Source: Devosia sp. 2618
Lineage (GTDB): Bacteria; Pseudomonadota; Alphaproteobacteria; Rhizobiales; Devosiaceae
DNA: 64,000 nucleotides
Reading direction: 5' to 3'
NCBI RefSeq assembly: GCF_040546815.1
Contig: NZ_JBEPOO010000001.1
Span: 2,604,001 to 2,668,000 of the forward strand
Within the stretch, counting starts at the first letter, position 1. Each line of letters begins with the position of its first letter. The translations under genes and the position numbers were made by a program. Of this stretch, positions 28,971 to 38,024 are shown piece after piece. The notes under the pieces are model-generated. The model was not told the origin of the DNA. It saw nothing but the letters and a program-made list of their open reading frames with translations, and did no database searches.

Positions 28971-29851
28971 GCTGCCACCAGCCCGGCGACGGTGCGCTCA
29001 ACTCCGTCGTGCCAGTCGGGCAAAGCCACATCGAAGGTGTGGCGAAACCTGGTGGTGTCCAGTCGCGAATTGAGCGGCCGCGCGGCGGGCAGCGGATAGT
29101 CTGCGGTGCCGATGGCGTCGATCGCTTCGGGTCGGAGGGTGAGCACTGCGCCGCGCTTGCGAGCTACAGTGACGGCGAATTGGGCCACCTCGTGCCAGCT
29201 CGTCTCGCCAGCTGCAGTGACGTGATAGGTGCCGGAGATCTCGTCGTTGGCCAGCGCCCGCCGCAACGCGATGGCGGTGACGTCGGCGATAAGCGCGGCG
29301 CTGGTCGGGGCGCCGTGCTGGTCGGCCACAACGCGCAGATGGTCGCGGTCAGCCGCGAGCTTGAGGATGGTGCTCACGAAGTTGCGCCCTCTCGGTGCGT
29401 GGACCCATGATGTGCGAAGGATCAGATGGCGGCATCCCGAGGCGACAATGGCCTCGTCGCCGGCCAGTTTGCTTCGGCCATAGATGTTGAGCGGTGCTTT
29501 CGGCGCGCTCTCATCGAACGGCTCGGCACCCTGTCCGTTGAACACGTAGTCGGTGGAGTAATGCACCAGCCAGCCGTGGTGGCGTTCGACCAGTTGCGCC
29601 AGAATGTCGACGGCGCGATGATTGATGGCATCGGCGTGATCAGAATGGGCCTCGGCGTCATCGACGGCGGTGTAGGCTCCGGCATTGACGACGGCATCGG
29701 GGCGATACTGCTCCCAGACCTGCGCGATGCTGTTCGGATCGGCTAGATCGAGGTGCGCTCGCGACGGCGCCATGATGTCGCCCAGTGGCTCCAGCGCACG
29801 CTGCAAGTCCCGGCCCACCTGCCCCGTGCCGCCCACGATCAGGATTTTCAT
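28967..29851 (-). CDS. rfbD: dTDP-4-dehydrorhamnose reductase
   Basis: 294-residue short-chain reductase, final step of dTDP-L-rhamnose synthesis. The NAD(P) loop is VGGTGQVG, then STDYVFNGQ, and the YxxxK pair is in YGRSKLAGDEA. The start is the ATG that overlaps the rfbB stop by 4 bp; a longer frame upstream would lie inside rfbB. Confidence 0.96.
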   Translation of the reverse strand: MKILIVGGTGQVGRDLQRALEPLGDIMAPSRAHLDLADPNSIAQVWEQYRPDAVVNAGAYTAVDDAEAHSDHADAINHRAVDILAQLVERHHGWLVHYSTDYVFNGQGAEPFDESAPKAPLNIYGRSKLAGDEAIVASGCRHLILRTSWVHAPRGRNFVSTILKLAADRDHLRVVADQHGAPTSAALIADVTAIALRRALANDEISGTYHVTAAGETSWHEVAQFAVTVARKRGAVLTLRPEAIDAIGTADYPLPAARPLNSRLDTTRFRHTFDVALPDWHDGVERTVAGLVAA

Positions 29852-30891
29852 GTGTATTGCTCGGCAACCCAGTCCCGGTAGCTGCCGCCAGTGACGGCCG
29901 CCGTCCAGGTGGGGTTTTCCAGATACCATTCGACAGTTTTGGTGATGCCCTCGTCAAAGCTCAGGAGCGGCGACCAACCGAGCTCTGAACGAAGTTTGGT
30001 ATTGTCGATGGCATAGCGGCGATCGTGGCCGGGTCGATCGCGCACCAGCATGATCTGGCTGCTATAGGAGCCGCCATCGAGCAGGGGCAGATAGTCGTCG
30101 AGCATGGCGCAAATGGTGCGGGCCACCTCGATATTCTGCCGCTCGGCATTGCCGCCGATATTGTAGGTCTGGCCCGGCCGCCCATCGGCCAATACCATGC
30201 GCAGAGCCCGGCAATGATCGCCGACATAGAGCCAGTCGCGGACCTGCATTCCGTCGCCATAGAGCGGCAATTGCTTGCCGCTGGTGGCGTTGTGAATCAA
30301 CAGCGGGATCAGCTTTTCGGGGAAGTGATACGGCCCGTAATTGTTCGAGCAATGGGTGATCAAGACCGGCAGTCCATAGGTCTCGCCATAGGCGCGCACC
30401 AGGTGATCCGACGCCGCTTTGCTGGCGGCATAGGGGCTATTGGGGCGGTACGGGCTGGACTCGACGAAGGGCGCATCCTCGGGTTCGAGCGAGCCGAACA
30501 CTTCGTCGGTCGAGACATGGAGGAAGCGAAACGCGTTGCCGCGGTGCCAGTGTTCAAGCGCTGCCTGCAGCAAATGGGCGGTGCCGAGGATATTGGTTTC
30601 GACGAACCCCATCGGACCCGAGATCGACCGGTCGACATGGCTTTCGGCAGCGAAATGGACGAGTGCGCGGACCTTAAAATTGGTCAGCAGTGCGCGGATG
30701 CGGTCGACTTCGGCGATGTCTCCACGCACGAACATGTAGTTGGGCTCATGTTCGATGTCGCGCAGATTGCCGAGGTTGCCGGCATAGGTCAGTTTGTCGA
30801 GATTGATGACAGTCTCATCAGTGCTGGCCAGCCAGTCATGGATGAAATTGGACCCGATGAACCCAGCGCCGCCCGTCACGAGAATGGTCAT
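29848..30891 (-). CDS. rfbB: dTDP-glucose 4,6-dehydratase
   Basis: 347-residue NAD-dependent dehydratase, second step of dTDP-L-rhamnose synthesis. It shows the Rossmann loop VTGGAGFIGSNFI, the catalytic region STDEVFGSLE and the YxxxK site in SPYAASKAASDHLV. It is the first gene of the rfbBDAC operon; about 250 bp of non-coding DNA separate it from the divergent polymerase/ligase gene. Confidence 0.97.
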   Translation of the reverse strand: MTILVTGGAGFIGSNFIHDWLASTDETVINLDKLTYAGNLGNLRDIEHEPNYMFVRGDIAEVDRIRALLTNFKVRALVHFAAESHVDRSISGPMGFVETNILGTAHLLQAALEHWHRGNAFRFLHVSTDEVFGSLEPEDAPFVESSPYRPNSPYAASKAASDHLVRAYGETYGLPVLITHCSNNYGPYHFPEKLIPLLIHNATSGKQLPLYGDGMQVRDWLYVGDHCRALRMVLADGRPGQTYNIGGNAERQNIEVARTICAMLDDYLPLLDGGSYSSQIMLVRDRPGHDRRYAIDNTKLRSELGWSPLLSFDEGITKTVEWYLENPTWTAAVTGGSYRDWVAEQYT

Positions 30892-31142
30892 CGAGGCACC
30901 CTATTCGGTGATGCATTGTGCCGGCCAGAAGCCGCTTAATGTTTGAAGTAAATCGGTAATTTCAGGGCGCCACAATTGCCGGAGTTGCTTAGGCCTATCG
31001 AGCTAGCGGCGTCGGAAGGCCTGTCAAATGCTGACCAGACGGGGCGGACTGATCCGCATTGGCTTGGGCCTAGCTCGTTTTAGCAAGCGTTGTGATCCGA
31101 TGGGACCCAGTAGGTTTGACGCTCCTCCTTTGGAACGCGTCC

Positions 31143-32564
31143 ATGTCGGCTTCCGCCACCAGTCGTCCCGTCAGGCCCAGCCGCATTGCGGCGCGGGACC
31201 GCGGCATGCGTCCGAGGACATTGAACATCGCCATCACGCGGCCACGGGTGCATTGGGCGGTGATCCTGCTGCTGGCGACCTGGGTGATGCCTTTCGTCAT
31301 CTATCTCGGCGGCGTGCGGCTATCAGCCTACCGGTTCACGCTGATCATCCTGTTTGTGCCGTGCCTTGTGTGGCTGGTGCAGGGGCGCGCCGGGCGTGTG
31401 CGGCTGCCCGACATTCTGGTCGCCCTGTTTGCCCTGTGGTGCGTCATAAGCCTTACGGCGGTGAACGGGCTTGGCACCGGGGTGCAGACTGGCGGCATCC
31501 AGGTACTCGAAACCATCACGCCATACCTCATCGCGCGGTGCTGTATTCGCACGGCCGATGACTTTCGAGCGCTGGGGCGGCTGTTGACCGGCATCGCTCT
31601 CGTGCTGCTGCCGTTCGCGCTCTACGAGGCGATCAGCGGGCACAATATCTACCTTGAAATTGCGTCGCACATTTTCCCGAGCATCGAGATTGCCGACAAG
31701 GAGCCGCGCTGGGGTCTGCGGCGCGCCCAGCTGTTTTTCGAGCATCCCATTCTGATGGGGGTTTGCCTCGGGAGCATCGTGGCGCTGACCCATATGGTGG
31801 TGGGACGCGAGCTCAGTTTCGGCCGCCGGTGGATGCGCAGTGTGATGGTGGGACTAACCGGGGCGCTGTCGCTGTCGTCGGGGCCGATCAGCGGTATTCT
31901 GGTGCAGATCATGCTAATGGGCTGGAACTGGGTGCTGCACTGGTTCCGGGCGCGATGGATGTTACTGATCTCGCTTGCCGGTGCCTTCGTTCTGGCGGTG
32001 CAGCTGTTTGCCAAGCGGCCGCTGCCCAACATCCTGTTCTCGTTTGCCTTCGAGCAGGAGTCTGCATTTTTCCGCATCGTGATCTGGGACTTTGGCACTC
32101 AATCGGTGGCCAATCATCCGCTGTTTGGCGTCGGCATGGGCGATTGGGAGCGGCCATCATGGATGCCGCCGAGCATCGACATGTTCTGGCTCTACAATGC
32201 CATTGTCTACGGCATTCCCGGCGGCGCGCTGATGCTGGCGTTTTTCCTCGCCTCGGTCATCACCGTTGGTCGCGTCAAGGGCCTCGACCAGCGCCACTAT
32301 GACTATCGGGCGGCCTATCTGATCTCGATGTGCTCGTTCTTTTTGACCGGCTGGATGGTGCACTTCTGGAACGGCACCTACGTGTTTTTCATGTTCATGG
32401 TGGGAGCCGGCATCTGGTTGCGCGACGCACCGTTTAGCGCGCCAGCGGTCGCGGTTCGGGTTGCTCCGTCAACGGATGGCGGTCAGCGATTGGCGGCGCA
32501 TGGCCTGCTTGGCCAAAAGCCTCACCCAGCCCAGCGACAGGCGCGCGGTCGGCGAAACCGCTAG
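31143..32564 (+). CDS. O-antigen ligase/polymerase-like membrane protein (Wzy/WaaL superfamily)
   Basis: About 473 residues with ten to twelve hydrophobic segments. The large periplasmic loop region contains RWGLRRAQLFFEHPI and HPLFGVGMGDWERP, typical of the Wzy_C/O-antigen ligase family. In this locus it probably polymerises undecaprenyl-linked repeat units in the periplasm. The start is uncertain: ATGs exist at 31092, 31143 and 31206. The last 31 codons (a basic, non-membrane tail) overlap the end of the convergent glycosyltransferase. Confidence 0.82.
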   Translation: MSASATSRPVRPSRIAARDRGMRPRTLNIAITRPRVHWAVILLLATWVMPFVIYLGGVRLSAYRFTLIILFVPCLVWLVQGRAGRVRLPDILVALFALWCVISLTAVNGLGTGVQTGGIQVLETITPYLIARCCIRTADDFRALGRLLTGIALVLLPFALYEAISGHNIYLEIASHIFPSIEIADKEPRWGLRRAQLFFEHPILMGVCLGSIVALTHMVVGRELSFGRRWMRSVMVGLTGALSLSSGPISGILVQIMLMGWNWVLHWFRARWMLLISLAGAFVLAVQLFAKRPLPNILFSFAFEQESAFFRIVIWDFGTQSVANHPLFGVGMGDWERPSWMPPSIDMFWLYNAIVYGIPGGALMLAFFLASVITVGRVKGLDQRHYDYRAAYLISMCSFFLTGWMVHFWNGTYVFFMFMVGAGIWLRDAPFSAPAVAVRVAPSTDGGQRLAAHGLLGQKPHPAQRQARGRRNR

Positions 32565-33428
32565 ACCATAATCCCTGAACTGACGGGCCGTATTGGCTTC
32601 GCCACGGTTGAGCGCCATGCGCGCCTGGCGGAAGGCCTCACCCGAAAAGCGATGCAGGCACTCGCGCTGCAGGGCGCCCGACGGGTCCATTTTCTTGGCA
32701 CCATCGGCAAAGAAAATGTTCAGCGCCTTGCGCCGCGCCTCTAGGTCGTCGATCCCCTCATAGGCAATCGACATATTGGTGCCGTGTAGCCGATAGACTG
32801 CCTGGTCGGCATCGATATAGCCAACCGATCCATAGGCCGCGAGCCGCAGCCACATTTCCATATCGCCGGTATGCGGCAGTTCGGGCCGATAGCCGCCGGC
32901 GGCCAGTTGGACGCTGGTACGCACCACCGCGGTCGGCGTCGGCACGATATTGAGGGCGCTGCTCAGCTCGACAAAGCGGCGGCCGGAAAGGACCGTGTCG
33001 CCATCGTGCACGATGCCACGCGTCAACGGTACCCAGGGTTGCAGCGGACGCTCGTTGGCCGAAAAGAAGGCTCGACCGAATACGAAGCTGATCTCCTTAT
33101 GGGCCTCCATCAGCCGGACGGCGCGGCCCAATGAGCCGGGAAGCAGATAGTCGTCGGCGGAGAGCAGCAGGAAATAGTCGCCGGTCAGTTCGGCGATGCC
33201 TTCGTTGAAGGTCGCGACATGGCCCTTGTTTTCGGCATGCCGGCGGAAGGTGACCCCAGCGAATTCATGGGTCAGTTCCCGGCCGACATCGGGCGTCAGA
33301 TCGGTGGAGCAATCATCGATGATGAGGACGCGAACCTCGACATCATCCTGATGCATGGCGCTTTCGACCGCATGGCGGAGAAATCGAGCGTAATTGTAGC
33401 ACGGCACGACGATATCTACGCTTACCAT
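32469..33428 (-). CDS. Family 2 glycosyltransferase
   Basis: 319 residues with a GT-A fold: SVDIVVPCYNYARFL, LIIDDCSTDLTPD, and the metal-binding LLLSADDYLLPG. The mid-region GDMEMWLRLAAYG is the usual acceptor/catalytic box. It overlaps the start of its upstream neighbour's stop by 7 bp and forms an operon with two other glycosyltransferases on the minus strand. Confidence 0.9.
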   Translation of the reverse strand: MVSVDIVVPCYNYARFLRHAVESAMHQDDVEVRVLIIDDCSTDLTPDVGRELTHEFAGVTFRRHAENKGHVATFNEGIAELTGDYFLLLSADDYLLPGSLGRAVRLMEAHKEISFVFGRAFFSANERPLQPWVPLTRGIVHDGDTVLSGRRFVELSSALNIVPTPTAVVRTSVQLAAGGYRPELPHTGDMEMWLRLAAYGSVGYIDADQAVYRLHGTNMSIAYEGIDDLEARRKALNIFFADGAKKMDPSGALQRECLHRFSGEAFRQARMALNRGEANTARQFRDYGLAVSPTARLSLGWVRLLAKQAMRRQSLTAIR

Positions 33429-34714
33429 TTGGCTGTGTCCGGTTGGGCCTGCAGCACATTGCGGAGGGCGGTATCGACCGCTTCGCCCGCCCCTTCCCAG
33501 CGCAGGCCATGCTGGCTTTGGGCGGCGGCATTTGAATAGGCGGTGAAGTCGGGCATCGAGACCACTGTCTCGAGGCTCCGGGCCAATGCCTGCGGGGTCG
33601 GCGCCGCGTAGTGCACATGCGGATCGTCGATCACCATGCGGTTGTGGACGGCATCGTTGAGTATGGGGATGCAGCCCGAGGCCAGCATTTCGAGCGGCAC
33701 GAGCGACACATTGGTCAGCGATAGGCTGAGGCCGGCAAAGCAGATATTGTAGAGATCGTTCAATGCCTTGGGTGAGGACAGGCCGTGATCGGTGGCTTTG
33801 AAGGGTAAGGGGCCGACGGCTTCGCCGTAGAGGTGAATGTCGATATCGGGTCGTCTGGCTGCGAACAGTTGCAGCGCGAGAAGACCGAGCTCGTAGCCGC
33901 GGCGTGGTGTGCCAGGGCGCGCGTAAAAGGCGATGCCGGTGCGGGGTTCGTTGCGGTTGAAATAGCTGGTGGTGTCGCAGCCGAACTCAAAAGGATCGGC
34001 CGCCATGGCGAACTCGATGGAAAGCTTTTGCGCCAGCCAGCGTCCGGCGGTGATGGCATGGAAGCCCATGTGATAGGTGTTTTCGGCGAGGATGCGGTCG
34101 GCGCTGACGGCGTAAAAATCTGGTTCGAAGTCTTGCACGAAGTAGAACCGCTTGCCGAGGCTGGCGGTGGAATAGGCAGCGTAGGCAGTGGGCCAGCTGG
34201 TAGCGACGACGCCATTGGCATCAGCCATGGCGCCGTTGAAGCGCTCGACCGGGCCGTGAAAGCCATAGTAGTCGCGCAGCACGGCGACGTATGGCTCGAT
34301 GCTGGCGAGGCGGGCGTCGTAGAAATAAACACGGTTGCGATAGCCGTTGGCTTCCAAGTGACGGATGATCCGGAAAATCGTCGTGTGACCGCCAGAGCCA
34401 GCATTGGGGGCGGTCATGATCCAGTTGAGGGTGATGATTTCATCGGGGCCGGGGCGCTCGAATGGCTGAGGCACGTGATTGTCGAAGTCGGCGCGGAGGA
34501 TGTCCTCATCGCGGACAATGGGGCGTGGGGTGCGCGGCTCAAGGGCGGTGGCGGCTTTGGCGCGCAGACGGTCCACCGCGCCGGCCATGCCTTCGTGGCG
34601 GAGTATCCAGGCCATCTGCTGATAGCGCCGCCAGGCGGGTTGCTGGCGGATCGAGGTCAACAGCCGCGACTGGGTTTGGCTGGCCTCGCGCTTTGCGGCG
34701 AACTGGTCAAGCAT
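33422..34714 (-). CDS. WsaF-like rhamnosyltransferase (GT4-type)
   Basis: 430 residues. It has the GT-B layout of WsaF-type enzymes: a GSGGHTTIFRIIRHLE glycine-rich entry near residue 120, KRFYFVQDFEPDFY, and the C-terminal donor domain NVSLVPLEMLASGCIPI, with the EMLASG box used for nucleotide binding. It probably transfers rhamnose from dTDP-rhamnose, made by the nearby rfb operon. The ATG at MLDQFAAKRE is preferred; it overlaps the upstream gene by 8 bp. Confidence 0.85.
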   Translation of the reverse strand: MLDQFAAKREASQTQSRLLTSIRQQPAWRRYQQMAWILRHEGMAGAVDRLRAKAATALEPRTPRPIVRDEDILRADFDNHVPQPFERPGPDEIITLNWIMTAPNAGSGGHTTIFRIIRHLEANGYRNRVYFYDARLASIEPYVAVLRDYYGFHGPVERFNGAMADANGVVATSWPTAYAAYSTASLGKRFYFVQDFEPDFYAVSADRILAENTYHMGFHAITAGRWLAQKLSIEFAMAADPFEFGCDTTSYFNRNEPRTGIAFYARPGTPRRGYELGLLALQLFAARRPDIDIHLYGEAVGPLPFKATDHGLSSPKALNDLYNICFAGLSLSLTNVSLVPLEMLASGCIPILNDAVHNRMVIDDPHVHYAAPTPQALARSLETVVSMPDFTAYSNAAAQSQHGLRWEGAGEAVDTALRNVLQAQPDTAKW

Positions 34715-35669
34715 TGTTGGCTTTCGGGATGAAGGAGGCAGGGCGGCGTTCGCGAAACTGCAGCGCTGCTTTGGCGCCCGCGCGATGGACGGGCGAGCCG
34801 CCGACACTGCGCAACGCTTCGCCGGTCAGGACTGCCAGCCGGAATTGCAGGGTTGAGAACGCGCTGTGATGGCGGGCATAGTCGCGGACGCGGTTGGCCG
34901 TGAGGATCGAGTAGAGCTGCGCGTTGCGGCTGTATTCGCCACCGATATGGACGACCCTGGCCTGTGGCACATAGACGATGTGAAAGCCGGCGGCCCGGGC
35001 GCGCCGCTGGTAGTCGACCTCCTCGCTATAGAGGAAGAAGCTTTCGTCCCAATCGCCGATTTCGGCGCGGGCGCGTGCGGACACGGCGAGGGCCGCGCCG
35101 CTGGCCCAGTCGACCACGTCGTTCGTCTCGTAGCGGCTATCGGCGCAAACGCATTCGCCGCGATCAAGGCCATAACCGAGCCTTGTGCCGAGCAGCGCAT
35201 CGGCCCAGGCCGTCTGCAGCGAGGGCTCGCGGCGGAGGGAATGAAACAGCGTGCCATCCTCGTGCAGCATTTTGGGTACCGTGATGGCGACGCTGGCTTC
35301 TCGGAGGGGCGCGACCAGCAGGGCCGCAACGCCCGGCGAGAGGCGAATGTCAGGATTGAGAACCAGGAGGTCGGCATCATTGTCGATGGTTGCGACGGCC
35401 GCATTGATGCCTGCCGCGTAGCCACCATTGCGGCCGGTCTGCACCACGCGCGCGCCTACGGGATGTTTGCGCACGATGGCGACTGAGTTGTCGGCCGAGG
35501 CGTTATCGACGACGACGATTTCGGTTCGGGCGATGCCGCGCAACCCGTCTGCCAGCGTATCGAGCAGGCCGCACAGCGTGTTGGCGCTGTTATAGGTGAC
35601 GATGACGACGGCCAAGGGGCGGTCGTTCACCCGGTCATGGTCCGTGTGATTTGCGGTAGCGAACCTCAC
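34707..35669 (-). CDS. Family 2 rhamnosyltransferase-like protein (WbbL-type)
   Basis: About 320 residues. GT2 motifs are VVIVTYNSANTL, VVDNASADNSV, LVLNPDIRLSPG and, near residue 200, the ASGAALAV and DESFFLYSEEVDYQRRA pair characteristic of WbbL-like rhamnosyltransferases. The start is set by AGGAGG followed after 5 nt by GTG; a second GTG directly precedes it. It is the first gene of the three-glycosyltransferase minus-strand operon. Confidence 0.9.
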   Translation of the reverse strand: MRFATANHTDHDRVNDRPLAVVIVTYNSANTLCGLLDTLADGLRGIARTEIVVVDNASADNSVAIVRKHPVGARVVQTGRNGGYAAGINAAVATIDNDADLLVLNPDIRLSPGVAALLVAPLREASVAITVPKMLHEDGTLFHSLRREPSLQTAWADALLGTRLGYGLDRGECVCADSRYETNDVVDWASGAALAVSARARAEIGDWDESFFLYSEEVDYQRRARAAGFHIVYVPQARVVHIGGEYSRNAQLYSILTANRVRDYARHHSAFSTLQFRLAVLTGEALRSVGGSPVHRAGAKAALQFRERRPASFIPKANNA

Positions 35670-35902
35670 CACTGCCTCCTGACAAATAGAGAGGGCAGCT
35701 AAGCTTTGCGGCACTGGCAGGTGAATTAGGGATTTAAGGCTAAGCGAGCGCCGTTCTGCTTAGTCGCTAGTCATCGCTAGTCACAACGCGCCCGTTTCCG
35801 GAGGGCCGAGCATCACTAGTATTCAACCCCGGCGCCTGTCCGATTGATTGTTGGCAGGCTGAACACGCTTCTAGTCTTTGCCCGGACAACCGGGAGGCTT
35901 GA

Positions 35903-36742
35903 ATGGCATTCGAGCTTGAAAGACTGACATTATCGACGGCACCTCGACGGGCGGAACGGCCGGAACGCCGCCTGCTGTTCGGGCTGACGATCGACGGCAT
36001 GCGGATGGAACAGGCGGTCGATCGCTGCCGCGAGGCGATCAGGACGCGCCAGCCGTTACTGGTCGGCGTGCTGAACGCGGCCAAGATCGTCAACATGCGG
36101 CACGACCCGGGCCTGCGCGATGCGCTGCTCGATTGCAACATGCTGTTGGCCGATGGGCAGTCGGTGGTGTGGGCGAGCTGGCTGCTGGGACGCCCCCTGC
36201 CCGAGCGCATTGCGGGCATCGACTTGTTCGAGCAATTGCTGGTGCTGGCGCATGGTCAGGGGCGCAGTATCTACCTGCTAGGTGCCAAAGCCGAAGTGTT
36301 GGCCGCGCTTGAGCGCACCATCGCCGAGCGCTGGCCAGGCCTGCGGATCGTCGGCAGCCATGATGGTTACTTCAACGACAGCGAAGCCGAACACATCGCG
36401 GCAGACATCGCCGGGTCCAACGCCGACATGCTGTTTTTGGGCATGGCGTCGCCCAAAAAGGAAATTTTCCTCCGCCGCTTCCAACGCGAGTTGAAGGTGC
36501 CGGTTTTGCACGGCGTCGGCGGCTCATTCGATGTGATGGCAGGCATCACAAAGCGTGCACCACGCCGCTGGCAGGCACTGGGGCTGGAGTGGGCCTATCG
36601 CCTGCTGCAGGAGCCGGGGCGGATGTGGAAACGCTACCTCGTCACCAACACCGCCTTCATCGCCCTCACGCTGCGCGAAGCGCTGCGCCCGAGCACGGCG
36701 CTGCAACCGGGCGAGACCGCCGACATCGCGTCCTCACACTAA
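35903..36742 (+). CDS. WecG/TagA/CpsF-family (GT26) glycosyltransferase
   Basis: 279 residues. GT26 signatures are NAAKIVNMRHDP, ADGQSVVWAS, the glycine-rich LGAKAEVLAAL, and MASPKKEIFL near residue 190. In enterobacteria WecG transfers ManNAcA onto a lipid-linked GlcNAc. The adjacent WecC- and WecB-like genes make exactly that donor, which supports ManNAcA as the sugar here. GGGAGG precedes the ATG by 6 nt. The WecC-like gene starts 22 bp downstream. Confidence 0.9.
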   Translation: MAFELERLTLSTAPRRAERPERRLLFGLTIDGMRMEQAVDRCREAIRTRQPLLVGVLNAAKIVNMRHDPGLRDALLDCNMLLADGQSVVWASWLLGRPLPERIAGIDLFEQLLVLAHGQGRSIYLLGAKAEVLAALERTIAERWPGLRIVGSHDGYFNDSEAEHIAADIAGSNADMLFLGMASPKKEIFLRRFQRELKVPVLHGVGGSFDVMAGITKRAPRRWQALGLEWAYRLLQEPGRMWKRYLVTNTAFIALTLREALRPSTALQPGETADIASSH

Positions 36743-36764
36743 CACCCCTGACAGGAATAAACCC

Positions 36765-38024
36765 ATGTTGAATGAAGTTTTTAGCGGCAAGCTGGCCGTG
36801 GTCGGTATGGGCTATATCGGCCTGCCGACGGCAACGGTGTTGGCCACGCGCGGCGTGCAGGTCATCGGTGTTGATGTTAATCCGCGCATCGTGGAAGCCA
36901 TTTCGCGGGGCGAAACGCCGTTTATTGAACCTGATCTTGCCGTCGCGGTCAGCGGCGCGGTGGCGATGGGGCGGCTGTCGATGGCGCGCGACATGCCGGA
37001 GGCCGACGCGTTCATCATCGCGGTGCCGACGCCGTTCAATGCCGATCACACGGCCGATCTGTCCTATGTGAAGGCTGCGGCCGAACAGGTGGCACTCAAG
37101 CTCAAGCCGGGCAATATCGTGGTGCTGGAATCCACCAGCCCTCCCGGCACGACCGAAAAGGTCAGCCGCTGGATCGGGGCGGTGCGGCCTGATCTCAAAA
37201 TGCCGCATGTGGTTGGGGGCAGCCCGGACGTTTTTGTCGCCCATTGTCCCGAGCGGGTTCTGCCGGGACGCATCATGATCGAGATGATCACCAACAACCG
37301 CGTCGTCGGCGGGCTCACCACCAACTGCGCCATCAAGGCGGCCAGTATTTACCGGGTGTTCGCGCAGGGGGAGATCCTGATTACCGACGCAGCCAGCGCG
37401 GAAATGGCCAAGCTGGTCGAGAACGCCTATCGCGACGTCAACATCGCCTTTGCCAACGAGCTGTCGCTGATCACGGAGTCGCTGCGGCTCGACGTGTGGG
37501 AGGTGATCCGCCTCGCCAACCAGCATCCACGTGTCAACGTGCTGTCACCCGGGCCGGGTGTGGGTGGCCACTGCATTCCGGTCGATCCGTGGTTCATCGT
37601 GGCGGCGGCGCCAGATCTGGCTAAGCTGATCCGCACGGCGCGCGAGGTGAACGATCATAAGCCCCATCACGTGGCCGATCAGGTTGTCGCCAAGGCGAAG
37701 CGGTTTGTGTCGCCGTCGATTGCGTGCCTGGGCCTGACCTTCAAGGCCAATGTCGATGACATTCGGGAAAGCCCTGCCGTCGATGTGGTGAGCCTGATCG
37801 CGGGCGCGCTGCCGGAGGTCGAGATCATGGTGGCCGACCCCTATGTCGATGTGCTGCCACCCAAGTTACAGAGCAATGCCAATCTCAAGCTGGTCAATGC
37901 CGGCGACGCGGTGGATCAGGCCGATATCATCGTGCTTCTGGTGGAGCACGATGCGTTCAAGGCGCTGCGCCACACCCGGCACAACGGCAAGGTGGTCTAC
38001 GACACGCGCGGCGCGTGGGCCTGA
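36765..38024 (+). CDS. wecC: UDP-N-acetyl-D-mannosamine dehydrogenase
   Basis: 419 residues. It oxidises UDP-ManNAc to UDP-ManNAcA with NAD. The N-terminal Rossmann motif is VVGMGYIGLPTATVLA; the substrate motifs are FIIAVPTPFNAD and LESTSPPGTTEKV. The catalytic cysteine lies in GPGVGGHCIPVDPWF near residue 270. The pattern is closer to WecC than to UDP-glucose dehydrogenases. The last 28 nt overlap the convergent epimerase gene. The ATG chosen follows an ACAGGA box; upstream frames would overlap wecG. Confidence 0.93.
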   Translation: MLNEVFSGKLAVVGMGYIGLPTATVLATRGVQVIGVDVNPRIVEAISRGETPFIEPDLAVAVSGAVAMGRLSMARDMPEADAFIIAVPTPFNADHTADLSYVKAAAEQVALKLKPGNIVVLESTSPPGTTEKVSRWIGAVRPDLKMPHVVGGSPDVFVAHCPERVLPGRIMIEMITNNRVVGGLTTNCAIKAASIYRVFAQGEILITDAASAEMAKLVENAYRDVNIAFANELSLITESLRLDVWEVIRLANQHPRVNVLSPGPGVGGHCIPVDPWFIVAAAPDLAKLIRTAREVNDHKPHHVADQVVAKAKRFVSPSIACLGLTFKANVDDIRESPAVDVVSLIAGALPEVEIMVADPYVDVLPPKLQSNANLKLVNAGDAVDQADIIVLLVEHDAFKALRHTRHNGKVVYDTRGAWA

